In this document: piece after piece, positions 36,122-44,861 of the stretch | How the letters are laid out: every line of letters begins with the position of its first letter | How positions within the stretch are numbered: the first letter of the stretch is position 1 | Assembly: GCA_026537415.1 (NCBI GenBank) | Contig: JAFNMF010000030.1 | Span: 124,001 to 188,000, forward strand | Direction: 5' to 3' | Length of the DNA: 64,000 nucleotides | Origin: Acetobacteraceae bacterium B3987 | Lineage (GTDB): Bacteria; Pseudomonadota; Alphaproteobacteria; Acetobacterales; Acetobacteraceae | Notes under the pieces: model-generated | What the model was told of the DNA's origin: nothing | The model's database searches: none | What the model saw: only the letters and a program-made list of their open reading frames with translations | Program-made: the position numbers and the translations under genes

Positions 36122-37342
36122 ATGGGCACAGATTACGACCTCTGCATCAATGGTGGTGGCCCCATCGGGGCGACGCTGGCCTGCCTTCTGGCACAGAAGG
36201 GACTGCGCATCCTCTTACTGGAACGCGCGCCCCTCTCCCCCGTTCCCACCCAGAATCCTGATGGTCGGGCCTATGCTCTTGCCGAAGGTATCCGCCCCCT
36301 GTTGGAAGATGCCGGAATCTGGCAGGCTCTGCCGCTTTCTCCACAGCCTATCACCACCATTCATGTCACAGATGGTCAGGGTCGTATTCCTTCGGCCTCC
36401 CGCACCACCATTGCGGACGGGCTGAGCTTTACAGGCGAAGACGCCCCGGAAGACCGCCCCTTCGGCTGGATGGTGGAGGCCCATAACCTGCTTGCAGCCA
36501 TTGCCCGCACCTTGATGAATCAGCCAGGACTTGATGTCCGGGCACCGGCGACAGGCCGCTTCACCTTCTCGCCCGACCAAGCCCAGATTACCCTTGATAC
36601 GGGAGAAACCGTTACAGCCTCTCTCGTCATTGCAGCAGATGGGCGGCGGTCTCTACTCCGCCAGCAGGCAGGAATCGGCCTGACCCGTATTCCGTATCAT
36701 AAAGTCGCTCTGGTCAGCGTTCTGGCTCATGAGAAACCTCATTACGGCAGTGCACTGGAAAACTTCCTACCTCAAGGGCCATTCGCCCGCCTGCCGCTCC
36801 CCGGCACCGATGCCCACCCTCATCGCTCCGCCATTGTCTGGACAGACCGCCCCGAACGCATTGAACGCTTCACCCGGCTTGATGCCAGCCACTTCACCCA
36901 GTTGGTACAAGACCGTCTCTGCGGGGAAGACCTCGGCACGCTGGAGCAGGTCGGCAGCCATTGGACATACCCTCTGGCCTCGCAATATGCCCACCGCTAT
37001 TACGCCACACGCCTGCTTCTGGCCGGAGATGCCGCCCACGGGCTACACCCTGTTGCTGGGCAGGGCATGAATCTCGGCTTCCGTGATGTCCGTACTCTCA
37101 ATGACCTTCTGGGAGAGGCCTATGCGCACGGAGAAGACCTTGGGGCTCCTGCCCTGCTCCAACGTTATCAACAGCTCAGCCGCCCGGGCAATCTCGCCAT
37201 GCTGGCAGGCTGCGACATAATGGAACGCCTCTTCAGCACCGACATGCCCCTCATCCGCCATGCCCGCCATGCCGGACTCATGGCTCTCAAACGTCTGCCT
37301 GCCCTGCGACATGGTTTTGTGCAGCGTGCCATGGGATTATAA
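36122..37342 (+). CDS. FAD-dependent UbiH/UbiF-type hydroxylase
   Basis: A 406-residue flavoprotein monooxygenase, likely hydroxylating the ubiquinone ring. The FAD site N-G-G-G-P-I-G-A-T-L-A is near residue 9, and the second FAD motif G-D-A-A-H-G-L-H-P-V-A-G-Q-G-M-N-L-G-F-R-D, diagnostic for the UbiH/Coq6 family, is near residue 303. The ATG at 36122 is chosen: an upstream ORF extension to 36077 has no ribosome site, whereas AGGAG precedes 36122. Which ring position it modifies cannot be said. cysE begins 10 bases after its stop. Confidence 0.9.
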   Translation: MGTDYDLCINGGGPIGATLACLLAQKGLRILLLERAPLSPVPTQNPDGRAYALAEGIRPLLEDAGIWQALPLSPQPITTIHVTDGQGRIPSASRTTIADGLSFTGEDAPEDRPFGWMVEAHNLLAAIARTLMNQPGLDVRAPATGRFTFSPDQAQITLDTGETVTASLVIAADGRRSLLRQQAGIGLTRIPYHKVALVSVLAHEKPHYGSALENFLPQGPFARLPLPGTDAHPHRSAIVWTDRPERIERFTRLDASHFTQLVQDRLCGEDLGTLEQVGSHWTYPLASQYAHRYYATRLLLAGDAAHGLHPVAGQGMNLGFRDVRTLNDLLGEAYAHGEDLGAPALLQRYQQLSRPGNLAMLAGCDIMERLFSTDMPLIRHARHAGLMALKRLPALRHGFVQRAMGL

Positions 37343-37352
37343 AGCAACAGCT

Positions 37353-38159
37353 ATGGCCAATTTTCTCGACAGATTTCCACAATCCTCATCAGAACCCGGA
37401 TTTCTGGAAGAATTCTGGGTCAATATGCGGGCACAGGCCTGCGGTTGTTCCGACGCTCTGATTCAGGGACTTTTTGCCGTGAATATCTGCAATCACGCAG
37501 ATTTTGCCTCGGCACTAGCCTCCCTCATCAGTGCCAAACTCGCCGACCGTGCCATGACGGAACCGGCCTTGATGCACCTTATCGCCTCCATACTGGAGGT
37601 CAGCCCTGGCATCATACGGGCGGCTGCCTCAGACATCGTGGCCACCCTCCAGAGGGACCCGGCCTGCCCGGACCTCGCCACGCCTTTCCTGTTCTTCAAA
37701 GGCTTCCATGCCCTACAATCTTACCGCGTTGCTCATCATCTCTGGCAGGCGGGTCGCAGACCATTGGCTTATCATTTCCAAAGCCGTGTGAATGAGAAAT
37801 TCGGAATCGACATTCATCCGGCGGCCCGGATTGGCCAACGCATCACCATCGACCACGGAACAGGCATCGTCATCGGGGAGACCACCATCATTGAGGATGA
37901 CGTGTCGCTCTTTCAGGGTGTCACGCTGGGGGGAACCGGTAAGAATAGCGGGCAACGCCATCCCATCATCCGTCAGGGCTGCATGATTGGCGCAGGGGCC
38001 AAAATATTGGGCCATCTGGAAATCGGTGCCCATGCCCGTGTCGGAGCTGCTTCGGTCGTGCTGGGCAACGTCCCACCCTGCTCCACCGCTGTCGGCAACC
38101 CCGCCCGCATCGTCCGTTTTGGCGATATGGATCAGGACTTCACGAACTACCAGATATAA
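37353..38159 (+). CDS. cysE: Serine O-acetyltransferase
   Basis: CysE (268 residues) acetylates serine with acetyl-CoA, the first step of cysteine synthesis. The N-terminal alpha-helical domain is followed by the left-handed beta-helix of hexapeptide repeats, with H-P-A-A-R-I-G, D-H-G-T-G-I-V-I-G-E-T and Q-G-V-T-L-G-G-T-G-K; the catalytic His and Asp lie in D-H-G. I start at the ATG at 37353; longer in-frame readings overlap the hydroxylase. The gap to the hydroxylase stop is 10 bases, so the two are probably co-transcribed though functionally unrelated. Confidence 0.95.
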   Translation: MANFLDRFPQSSSEPGFLEEFWVNMRAQACGCSDALIQGLFAVNICNHADFASALASLISAKLADRAMTEPALMHLIASILEVSPGIIRAAASDIVATLQRDPACPDLATPFLFFKGFHALQSYRVAHHLWQAGRRPLAYHFQSRVNEKFGIDIHPAARIGQRITIDHGTGIVIGETTIIEDDVSLFQGVTLGGTGKNSGQRHPIIRQGCMIGAGAKILGHLEIGAHARVGAASVVLGNVPPCSTAVGNPARIVRFGDMDQDFTNYQI

Positions 38160-38308
38160 CTAACCGCCTCACTTATCCCCAGTTCGGGGGACAGGTTGGG
38201 GCATCATCCTGTGTGCCAGGGCGGGAGAAATGTGGATAGATTCAGAGGACTCCTGAGAGTCCGCCGCATGTGGCTGTTGATGAGTCATTCCGGGGCACAT
38301 AGCGTCTA

Positions 38309-38346
38309 TAAAAAAGGCTGGACCAGTGCCCTGCACCAGTCCAGCC
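38309..38346 (-). terminator. Intrinsic terminator of the aldose epimerase gene
   Basis: On the minus strand an 8-bp stem GGCTGGAC / GTCCAGCC, with additional inner pairing, is followed by TTTTTT. It lies about 35 bases past the epimerase stop. Confidence 0.8.
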
Positions 38347-38381
38347 CCTCTCTTAACAAAAAGTGGTAAAAGCCCTAGCCC

Positions 38382-39554
38382 TTACTGCTGACGGGAGAAA
38401 TGGAAGCTCATCCCATAATCATAGGTCTGACCCGGCTTCAGCTCGATGCTCGGGAAGCTCGGCATGTTCGGGCTGTTGGGGTAGAATTCCGGCTCAAATG
38501 CCAGAGCGTCCCACTTATTGTACGGATGACCTGACGGCCCCTGATAGTTACCATACAGGTGGTTTGCAGAATAAAACTGCATTCCCGGCATGTTGGTCGC
38601 CACTTCCATCACACGGCCAGAACGTGGATCGGTCACACGAGCCACGACACGCTCCGTATTACCCGGCTGGGACGGGCCAATGAGAACCATGCACTTATCA
38701 TAACCACCCTGCGGCACCATCTGCGGGTCACGGCTCGTCAGGCCTTCACCCACCGTGCGGGGCTGGCGGAAATCAAACGGTGTTCCATCAACAGAAGCCA
38801 GCTCACCCGTCGGAATGGAGTGATCGTCCGTCCGCAGGTAGCGGTCGGCGTAAATCTGCACCACTTCCGGAGCGATGGTCCCAGACCCCTCACCATTGAG
38901 GTTCCAGTAGTTATGTGTGGACAGGTTCACAACGGTCGGAGTCTTCGTAACCTCTGCATTAAACTTCAGACTCAACGTATCATTGCCACTCAGACGGTAA
39001 GTAACCTGCGTTGTCAGCTCACCAGGGAAGCCCTGATCGCCAGAGGGGCTAACCAGCTTCAGCACGACATAGGCACCCTGAGAGTCCACGCCCTTACGTA
39101 CGATCTTCCAGAGTTTACGGTCGAAACCCTCGACACCACCATGCAGGGTATTCGGCCCTTCATTGACACTCGTATGGTACTTCTCACCTTCCAGAGTGAA
39201 CGTACCACCGGCAATGCGGTTAGCAACACGCCCCAGAACGGCACCGAAATGCGGGTCGGCGTTATGATTTTCATACCCGGCAAGATTCGGGAAACCCAGA
39301 GCGATGTTACCCAGACGACCGTGACGGTCCGGCACATCCACCTCGTGAATGATCGCCCCATAAGTCAGCACAACGGCCTTCACGCCATGATCGTTCTTCA
39401 GGGTGATGGCCTGCACCTTCTGGCCAGTGGAAAGACGGCCCCAGTCCTTCGTCTGGACCGTTGGCACTGCGGAGGCCATACCGGACAGGGCCACACTGGC
39501 AACCAAAGCACTGGCAGACAGAAGCCAATTACGACTCTTCAGAAAACGGGACAT
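38382..39554 (-). CDS. Exported aldose 1-epimerase (galactose mutarotase family)
   Basis: A 390-residue periplasmic epimerase that interconverts alpha and beta anomers of aldoses. The start at 39554 follows GAGAG and opens a signal peptide of about 29 residues (L-S-A-S-A-L-V-A-S-V-A-L-S-G-M-A-S-A). The mature domain has the mutarotase hallmarks: N-R-I-A-G-G, H-G-G-V-E-G-F-D, S-T-H-N-Y-W-N-L (catalytic His) and A-F-E-P-E-F-Y-P-N-S-P-N with the catalytic Glu. Export fits acetic acid bacteria, which oxidise sugars in the periplasm and gain from fast anomer exchange; that link is inference. Confidence 0.92.
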   Translation of the reverse strand: MSRFLKSRNWLLSASALVASVALSGMASAVPTVQTKDWGRLSTGQKVQAITLKNDHGVKAVVLTYGAIIHEVDVPDRHGRLGNIALGFPNLAGYENHNADPHFGAVLGRVANRIAGGTFTLEGEKYHTSVNEGPNTLHGGVEGFDRKLWKIVRKGVDSQGAYVVLKLVSPSGDQGFPGELTTQVTYRLSGNDTLSLKFNAEVTKTPTVVNLSTHNYWNLNGEGSGTIAPEVVQIYADRYLRTDDHSIPTGELASVDGTPFDFRQPRTVGEGLTSRDPQMVPQGGYDKCMVLIGPSQPGNTERVVARVTDPRSGRVMEVATNMPGMQFYSANHLYGNYQGPSGHPYNKWDALAFEPEFYPNSPNMPSFPSIELKPGQTYDYGMSFHFSRQQ

Positions 39555-39890
39555 AAAATCTCTCATAACTTTATGAAAATACATAACCCATCAGCGTGAG
39601 ATGGCCCGAAAACCCGTTTCTCGCCGGGGTTGACTTTCATCAGAAACCCTATCGATGCAAAAATGCAATACTTCTTTTTCTTAATATTCCTGAATATCCG
39701 AAAGGGGTAGGCAGCATGGAGCAAGTGCCATATGCTTACAGAGTGTCAATCTCTTGGATTGCGCGCATAGAATCAATTATGTGTTACGGCCCGTTCCCGT
39801 TTAGGCTCGCCATTGTTCCCTTATGGGTAGCCGTGGCAACGCCTCCCATAGCCGGGCCTTGAAGAAAGAAGAGACAGGAGCGGCAGTAGC
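39555..39890. other. Intergenic region between divergent genes
   Basis: This AT-rich spacer lies between the divergent epimerase and mlaA genes. It must hold both promoters, but I see no convincing pair of boxes, riboswitch or small gene. Confidence 0.5.
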
Positions 39891-40688
39891 ATGGCGTGCA
39901 TAGGCAGCACAGAACGGCATCATCGAGGCAGACTCCCTGTACTTTCCGCAGTGGTCGGCTGCCTGGCTCTGCTGTCCCTTAGCGGGTGTGGCTCCCTTCA
40001 TGCCAAACCACCGACTGACCCGGATGACCTGGCAGACTACAAGGCTGTCAACGACCCCTACGAGCCGTTCAATCGTAAGATGTTCAACCTCAATATGTGG
40101 GTCTATCACAAAGCCCTGCGGCCAGTAGGTCGGTTCTGGAAGAACAATATCCCCGAGCCTATCCGCACATCCGTGGCCACGCTGAATGAGACATGGCGTC
40201 AGCCAGCCGTGTTCTTCTCCGATGTCGGAGCCGGACGCCCACGACGTGCCGGTGACTCCTTCATGCGTTTCCTGTTAAACATGACAACAGCCGGTTTCTA
40301 TGATGTAGCCCAGCATCTTGGCTACAAACAGCATGAAACAGACCCCGGCATGGTCATGGCACTTTGGGGCATCAAGTCCGGGCCTTATATCTTCCTGCCC
40401 GGTCTGGGACCTACCAATTTCCGTGATGCCGCAGGCTATGCCATTGGTCAGGGGCTGACACCCATCAATTATGTTCCGAGAGGGTATGGCCTCATCAGCT
40501 TCAACTGGGGCTATAACATTCTCGGTACCTTCAATACTTTTGCAGACAGTACAGACCAGCTCGACCAGCTGGAACACCAGAGCCTAGACCCTTACGCCTT
40601 CATGAGAAGTGCATGGCAGCAGCAACGTCAGAGCCAGATCGACGCCCTTAAGGCTGACCACCGCGCCACTACCCCTGACTGGTACTGA
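39891..40688 (+). CDS. mlaA: MlaA/VacJ-type outer-membrane lipoprotein
   Basis: A 265-residue outer-membrane lipoprotein that removes misplaced phospholipids from the outer leaflet and passes them to MlaC. Lipobox L-S-G-C is present with Cys33. Then come the family blocks N-D-P-Y-E-P-F-N-R-K-M-F, V-F-F-S-D-V, R-F-L-L-N-M-T-T-A-G-F-Y-D, and G-P-Y-I-F-L-P-G-L-G-P-T-N-F-R-D-A. An MlaC-like gene follows about 50 bases later. The inner-membrane MlaFED complex is not in this window. Confidence 0.9.
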   Translation: MACIGSTERHHRGRLPVLSAVVGCLALLSLSGCGSLHAKPPTDPDDLADYKAVNDPYEPFNRKMFNLNMWVYHKALRPVGRFWKNNIPEPIRTSVATLNETWRQPAVFFSDVGAGRPRRAGDSFMRFLLNMTTAGFYDVAQHLGYKQHETDPGMVMALWGIKSGPYIFLPGLGPTNFRDAAGYAIGQGLTPINYVPRGYGLISFNWGYNILGTFNTFADSTDQLDQLEHQSLDPYAFMRSAWQQQRQSQIDALKADHRATTPDWY

Positions 40689-40736
40689 CCAGTCCATCCT
40701 CCCCGAGGATAGACTTTATTGGAAGGATCCCTACAT

Positions 40737-41342
40737 ATGATGCTCCGTCAGCTTACACGCCGCACCATTCTGGGAGCTGCCAGCCTGTTCGCTCTCATCC
40801 CTACGCTGGCCTTTGCCGCCCCCTCTGGCAATGAAGCCAAGGCATTCGTCAATGATTTTGGTGGGAAACTTGTCACCATTCTCAATAGTGACAACTCGCT
40901 TGAAAAGAAACGTGAAGTCATTCTGCCGCTTCTTCTTGCAAACGTGGATGTACAGGGAATCGGTCGTTACTGCCTCGGTCGTTTCTGGCGGGTTGCCACA
41001 CCGGAACAGCAGAAGCTCTATCTTGAACTCTTTCAGGATGTCCTGCTGAATGCTGTTATGGCCCGTGTGGGAGAATACCAGAACATTTCCATCCGTCTGG
41101 TGGATACTGTACCTTCACCGGCAGGCCAGAAAGTCACTCTTGAGATTTCCCGCCCGCATCAGCCACCTATCATGATGACGGCTGTCATCGATGGAGAGCC
41201 GCCCAAGGTCGTAGATCTGTATGGTGAGGGTGCCAGCATGCGCCTGACACAGCGCAGTGACTACACAACTTACCTTACACGTCATGGCGGACAGGTGCAG
41301 ACGCTCATCATGGCTCTCAAACACCAGCTGGGTCGTGACTGA
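40737..41342 (+). CDS. mlaC: MlaC/Ttg2D-type periplasmic phospholipid-binding protein
   Basis: A 201-residue exported protein of the ABC-associated toluene-tolerance family, which carries phospholipids across the periplasm. The ATG at 40737 has GGAAGG upstream. The signal peptide runs to A-F-A-A. The body has the typical R-Y-C-L-G-R-F-W-R and late G-E-G-A-S-M-R-L-T-Q-R-S-D-Y segments. Its role in the Mla pathway is inferred from the adjacent MlaA gene. It is followed by a strong terminator. Confidence 0.88.
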   Translation: MMLRQLTRRTILGAASLFALIPTLAFAAPSGNEAKAFVNDFGGKLVTILNSDNSLEKKREVILPLLLANVDVQGIGRYCLGRFWRVATPEQQKLYLELFQDVLLNAVMARVGEYQNISIRLVDTVPSPAGQKVTLEISRPHQPPIMMTAVIDGEPPKVVDLYGEGASMRLTQRSDYTTYLTRHGGQVQTLIMALKHQLGRD

Positions 41343-41372
41343 ACACATCCTGTGACGCATGAACCAGTGGAA

Positions 41373-41392
41373 GGGGGCTCCGGCCCCCTTTT
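41373..41392 (+). terminator. Intrinsic terminator of mlaA-mlaC
   Basis: The stem GGGGGC / GCCCCC with a 4-base loop is followed by TTTT, about 30 bases after the mlaC stop. Confidence 0.85.
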
Positions 41393-41459
41393 CTCTAATC
41401 AGCTGAATGAAACCTCTACCATTCACCTCCCCCTGCACTCCCCACCATCATCACCCTGA

Positions 41460-42524
41460 ATGACTGACGATCTCGCACTTTTTGACTTCACCCTCCCTCG
41501 GGATCATATCGCTACAGAGCCTGCCCGTCCCCGTGACATGGCGCAGCTCCTGCATGTCGTCCCACCCGCCCTTGCTGGAACTGATGAAGCAACTCTCTCC
41601 CTCCATCGCATCCGCAACCTGCCCGACCTACTGAAAGAAGGCGACCTCCTCATCGCCAATGATACGGAAGTCATCAGGGCCAAGATGGAAGCCCGCCGGG
41701 GTGAGGCAAAAATCGGCATCACGCTGGACCGCATCCTGCCAGATGGCCAGTGGCACGCCCTCGCCCGCAACGCCCGCAAGCTTCGCCCCGGCGATCAGCT
41801 CCACTTTGAGGATGACCCCGTCACCGCCGAGGTACTGACCAATGAGGGCGATGGTGCCGTGACCATCCGCTTCTCAGTCGAAGGCGATGAGTTTGATGCG
41901 TTTCTGGAGCGGCGGGCTGCTCTCGCCTTGCCACCCTACATCGCCCGTCCCAATGGCCCGACCGAGGCGGATAATAGCGATTACCGCACCATTTTTTCCC
42001 GCTTCCGTGGGGCAGTAGCCGCCCCGACAGCGGGGCTGCACTTCACGAAAGAATTGCTGGAAGCCCTTGCAACCAGAGGCATCAGGAAACAGACCCTCAC
42101 CCTGCATGTCGGAGCTGGTACGTTCCTGCCCGTCCGCAGCACCATTGCCGAACATAAAATGCATGCGGAATGGGGTCATATTGACGAAGATACGGCCCGT
42201 CTCATCAACGAGACCCGTGCCAATGGGGGCCGTGTCGTTGCCGTAGGCACGACCAGCCTGCGCCTTCTGGAAAGTGCCGCTGATGAGCAAGGCATCGTCC
42301 ATCCATGGACAGGCGAAACCTCCATTTTCATCAAACCCGGCTATCGCTTCCGGGCCGTGGATGCCCTGCTAACCAACTTCCACCTGCCCCGCTCTACCCT
42401 TTTCATGCTGGTCTGTGCTTTTGCCGGTACGCAGACCATGCGCCATGCCTATCATCACGCCATTACCGAAGGGCTGCGCTTTTATTCCTACGGTGATGCC
42501 TGCCTTCTGGAACGTGCCCCATGA
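41460..42524 (+). CDS. queA: tRNA preQ1(34) S-adenosylmethionine ribosyltransferase-isomerase
   Basis: QueA (354 residues) transfers and rearranges the ribosyl group of S-adenosylmethionine onto preQ1 in tRNA to make epoxyqueuosine. Family motifs are clear: D-F-T-L-P at the start, [31 protein letters not shown] and N-F-H-L-P-R-S-T-L. The length matches. Its stop overlaps the tgt ATG by four bases. Confidence 0.97.
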   Translation: MTDDLALFDFTLPRDHIATEPARPRDMAQLLHVVPPALAGTDEATLSLHRIRNLPDLLKEGDLLIANDTEVIRAKMEARRGEAKIGITLDRILPDGQWHALARNARKLRPGDQLHFEDDPVTAEVLTNEGDGAVTIRFSVEGDEFDAFLERRAALALPPYIARPNGPTEADNSDYRTIFSRFRGAVAAPTAGLHFTKELLEALATRGIRKQTLTLHVGAGTFLPVRSTIAEHKMHAEWGHIDEDTARLINETRANGGRVVAVGTTSLRLLESAADEQGIVHPWTGETSIFIKPGYRFRAVDALLTNFHLPRSTLFMLVCAFAGTQTMRHAYHHAITEGLRFYSYGDACLLERAP

Positions 42525-43714
42525 CGACTGAGTCCATCCGCCCCACCCTGACCCCGTCCGATCGTATGCATTGGCAGAAAGATGCCCAATGCGGGCAGGC
42601 ACGTGCTGGCTGGCTGCATACCCGCCACGGCAGTGTGCCGACACCAACCTTTATGCCAGTTGGTACGGTCGGAACCGTCAAAGGCATCACGATGGACAAT
42701 GTCCGTGCCACCGGGGCAGGCATCGTGCTGGGCAATACCTATCACCTCATGCTCCGCCCCACGGCTGAACGGGTCCAACGTCTTGGCGGGCTGCATCGCA
42801 TGATGGACTGGCCCGGCCCCATCCTGACAGATTCAGGCGGATTTCAGGTGATGTCTTTGGGGCCATTGCGGAAGATGGATGAGGATGGTGTCACCTTCCG
42901 CTCCCATATTGATGGCAGCTCCCACCGGCTGACGCCAGAAAGCTCAACGGACATCCAGTACAAGCTGGATGCCACCATCACCATGGCCTTTGATGAATGT
43001 CCGGCTCTCCCCGCCACAAAGGAGGTTCTGGAAGCCTCCATGGAACGCTCTATGCGATGGGCCGCCCGCTCCCGTGACGCCTTCATTGCCCGCCCCGGCT
43101 ATGGACAGTTCGGCATCGTGCAGGGTGGCACGGAACAGGACCTGCGGGAACGCTCCGCCCTCGCCCTGCGGAAGATCGGCTTTGAAGGCTATGCCATTGG
43201 CGGTCTGGCCGTAGGGGAAGGTCAGGAACTGATGTTCTCCACGCTGGATTACACCACCCCCATGCTGCCCGAAGATCAGCCCCGCTATCTGATGGGCGTT
43301 GGCACACCGGATGACCTGCTGGGTGCCGTCATGCGTGGGTGTGACATGTTCGACTGCGTCATGCCCTCCCGTGCAGGCCGTACCGCCCGCGCCTATACCG
43401 AGCGGGGCACGCTGAATCTCCGCAATGCCCGCTTTGCCGAGGATACCCGCCCCATCTCCCCCGAGGATGACAGCCCGATGGCGGGCCGGTACAGCCGTGC
43501 CTATCTGCATCATCTCTTCCGGGCCAATGAGATGCTGGGGCCGATGCTCCTGACCCTTCATAATCTCGCCTATTATCAGCGGCTCATGCGCCAGATTCGT
43601 GCCGCCATCATGGCCGGAACGCTGGAACAGACCGCCACTGAACTCCGCCAGAACTGGGCAAAAGGCGACTGGAGTGAAGATGAATGGCCCATGCCCCGCT
43701 ATCAGCAGGGCTGA
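42521..43714 (+). CDS. tgt: tRNA-guanine transglycosylase without the usual zinc cysteines
   Basis: Tgt (397 residues) replaces guanine 34 of GUN tRNAs by preQ1, the step before QueA. The catalytic core is intact: [10 protein letters not shown], the nucleophile-bearing D-C-V-M-P-S-R, and G-G-L-A-V-G-E-G. Unusually, where nearly all bacterial Tgt have a C-x-C-x-x-C zinc site before S-R-A-Y-L-H-H-L, this one reads [11 protein letters not shown]. All three cysteines are gone, though the fourth ligand, the His in L-H-N, remains. Either it works without zinc or it uses another fold-stabilising contact. It is co-translated with queA. Confidence 0.93.
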   Translation: MTTESIRPTLTPSDRMHWQKDAQCGQARAGWLHTRHGSVPTPTFMPVGTVGTVKGITMDNVRATGAGIVLGNTYHLMLRPTAERVQRLGGLHRMMDWPGPILTDSGGFQVMSLGPLRKMDEDGVTFRSHIDGSSHRLTPESSTDIQYKLDATITMAFDECPALPATKEVLEASMERSMRWAARSRDAFIARPGYGQFGIVQGGTEQDLRERSALALRKIGFEGYAIGGLAVGEGQELMFSTLDYTTPMLPEDQPRYLMGVGTPDDLLGAVMRGCDMFDCVMPSRAGRTARAYTERGTLNLRNARFAEDTRPISPEDDSPMAGRYSRAYLHHLFRANEMLGPMLLTLHNLAYYQRLMRQIRAAIMAGTLEQTATELRQNWAKGDWSEDEWPMPRYQQG

Positions 43715-43723
43715 ACCGTTCCT

Positions 43724-44827
43724 TCAGGGCACCTGCCCTTCATATCTCCCCCAATGGGTGGCCAGCTCCCGCACGATGGGACTGGCCACCTGATAAGCTG
43801 CGCTGGTGGAGGCATAAAGGCCCGGTAGGCTTTCCTCATGCGCTGCATTGGCCAACATGGTCTCTGGTGCCACACCGCTGGGCGGCATGTCGAAATTGCT
43901 GGTCGTCCGCAGAACAAGAAGACGCTGATTATCCACACGCCCCGCTCTGGCCTGCAACGCCAGTGCCTGACAAAGGGCGATATCTTCCTCCGCTGTCGTG
44001 ACCATCTCACCTTGATGATCCGTCCAGTAAGCAACCCAGCGTTCCGCCCACTGGTTCATCCGGGCTCCCAGCCAGTATGTTTCACTGGAAATCGTATCCC
44101 CCATCATAACATGCGGCGGCTTCAACGCTTCAGGAAAGCTCTGATAAGCCCGACGATGAGCCTGAAACTTCTCATTATCCGGCAAAGCGATATGCCGTGT
44201 CTTTTCATAAGCCCAGCGCACAAGAGAAGGCCGCAGCGTATAGGCCATATCCCCAGCGATGGAGTGAAGCGGCGGCCTTGGCTGCTCATCAGGTACATGC
44301 CCCTGCAACGGCGTAAAACCATCCGGCCAATCGGACGGGATTTCACGTGAATCAATCAGGTGGGCAGCACCCCCATTCACAACATGCAACGCCCAAGCGG
44401 CCGATCCGACACTGCCTTTATTGGGGTTCACACCGGCAATCCCTGCCAGCACGAAATAGGCATGTCGCAGATCAAATCGAGGGTCCAAAGCCAGCGCAGT
44501 AATGGCTGCCGCCATGTGGCTTGGCCCTTCACCACTGACCAGACCTAGCACATGGTCCTTCGCATTATAGCGCAGAACACCATGTTCCGTACCCGGTGCA
44601 GGCAGTGTCTGTTCCAACGGGTACTGTTCCACCCAATGTTGGAACTCCCCCGGCATGTCACCGCTATCCTGCCCCAGCTCGAATGTTGTCACCACAACCA
44701 CATGCACATCCAGCGGCGCAGCCTGTGCAGAGCGAGACGTCTCTCCCCAGGCTCCAGCTACCACCAATCCAGCCGCCACGGCGAGACCGCCCAGCTTGCC
44801 CCATCTGCCTGCCCGTTCTGCCCTCAT
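43724..44827 (-). CDS. Purine nucleoside permease (NUP family), exported
   Basis: About 367 residues, NUP-type (nucleoside phosphorylase-like fold). An export signal of about 27 residues is present (G-G-L-A-V-A-A-G-L-V-V-A-G-A-W). The body has V-V-V-V-T-T-F-E-L-G-Q-D-S-G-D-M-P-G-E, G-E-G-P-S-H-M-A-A-A and A-G-I-A-G-V-N-P-N-K-G-S-V-G-S, the NUP signature region. The name permease comes from fungal genetics; no membrane spans other than the signal are seen, so it may bind or process nucleosides in the periplasm. I prefer the ATG at 44827 (GGAAAGG is six bases before it); 44833 is the alternative. The exported adenosine deaminase gene lies just upstream on the same strand. Confidence 0.82.
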   Translation of the reverse strand: MRAERAGRWGKLGGLAVAAGLVVAGAWGETSRSAQAAPLDVHVVVVTTFELGQDSGDMPGEFQHWVEQYPLEQTLPAPGTEHGVLRYNAKDHVLGLVSGEGPSHMAAAITALALDPRFDLRHAYFVLAGIAGVNPNKGSVGSAAWALHVVNGGAAHLIDSREIPSDWPDGFTPLQGHVPDEQPRPPLHSIAGDMAYTLRPSLVRWAYEKTRHIALPDNEKFQAHRRAYQSFPEALKPPHVMMGDTISSETYWLGARMNQWAERWVAYWTDHQGEMVTTAEEDIALCQALALQARAGRVDNQRLLVLRTTSNFDMPPSGVAPETMLANAAHEESLPGLYASTSAAYQVASPIVRELATHWGRYEGQVP

Positions 44828-44861
44828 GGTCATCCTTTCCGTTATGCTCTGCCTACCTTTA

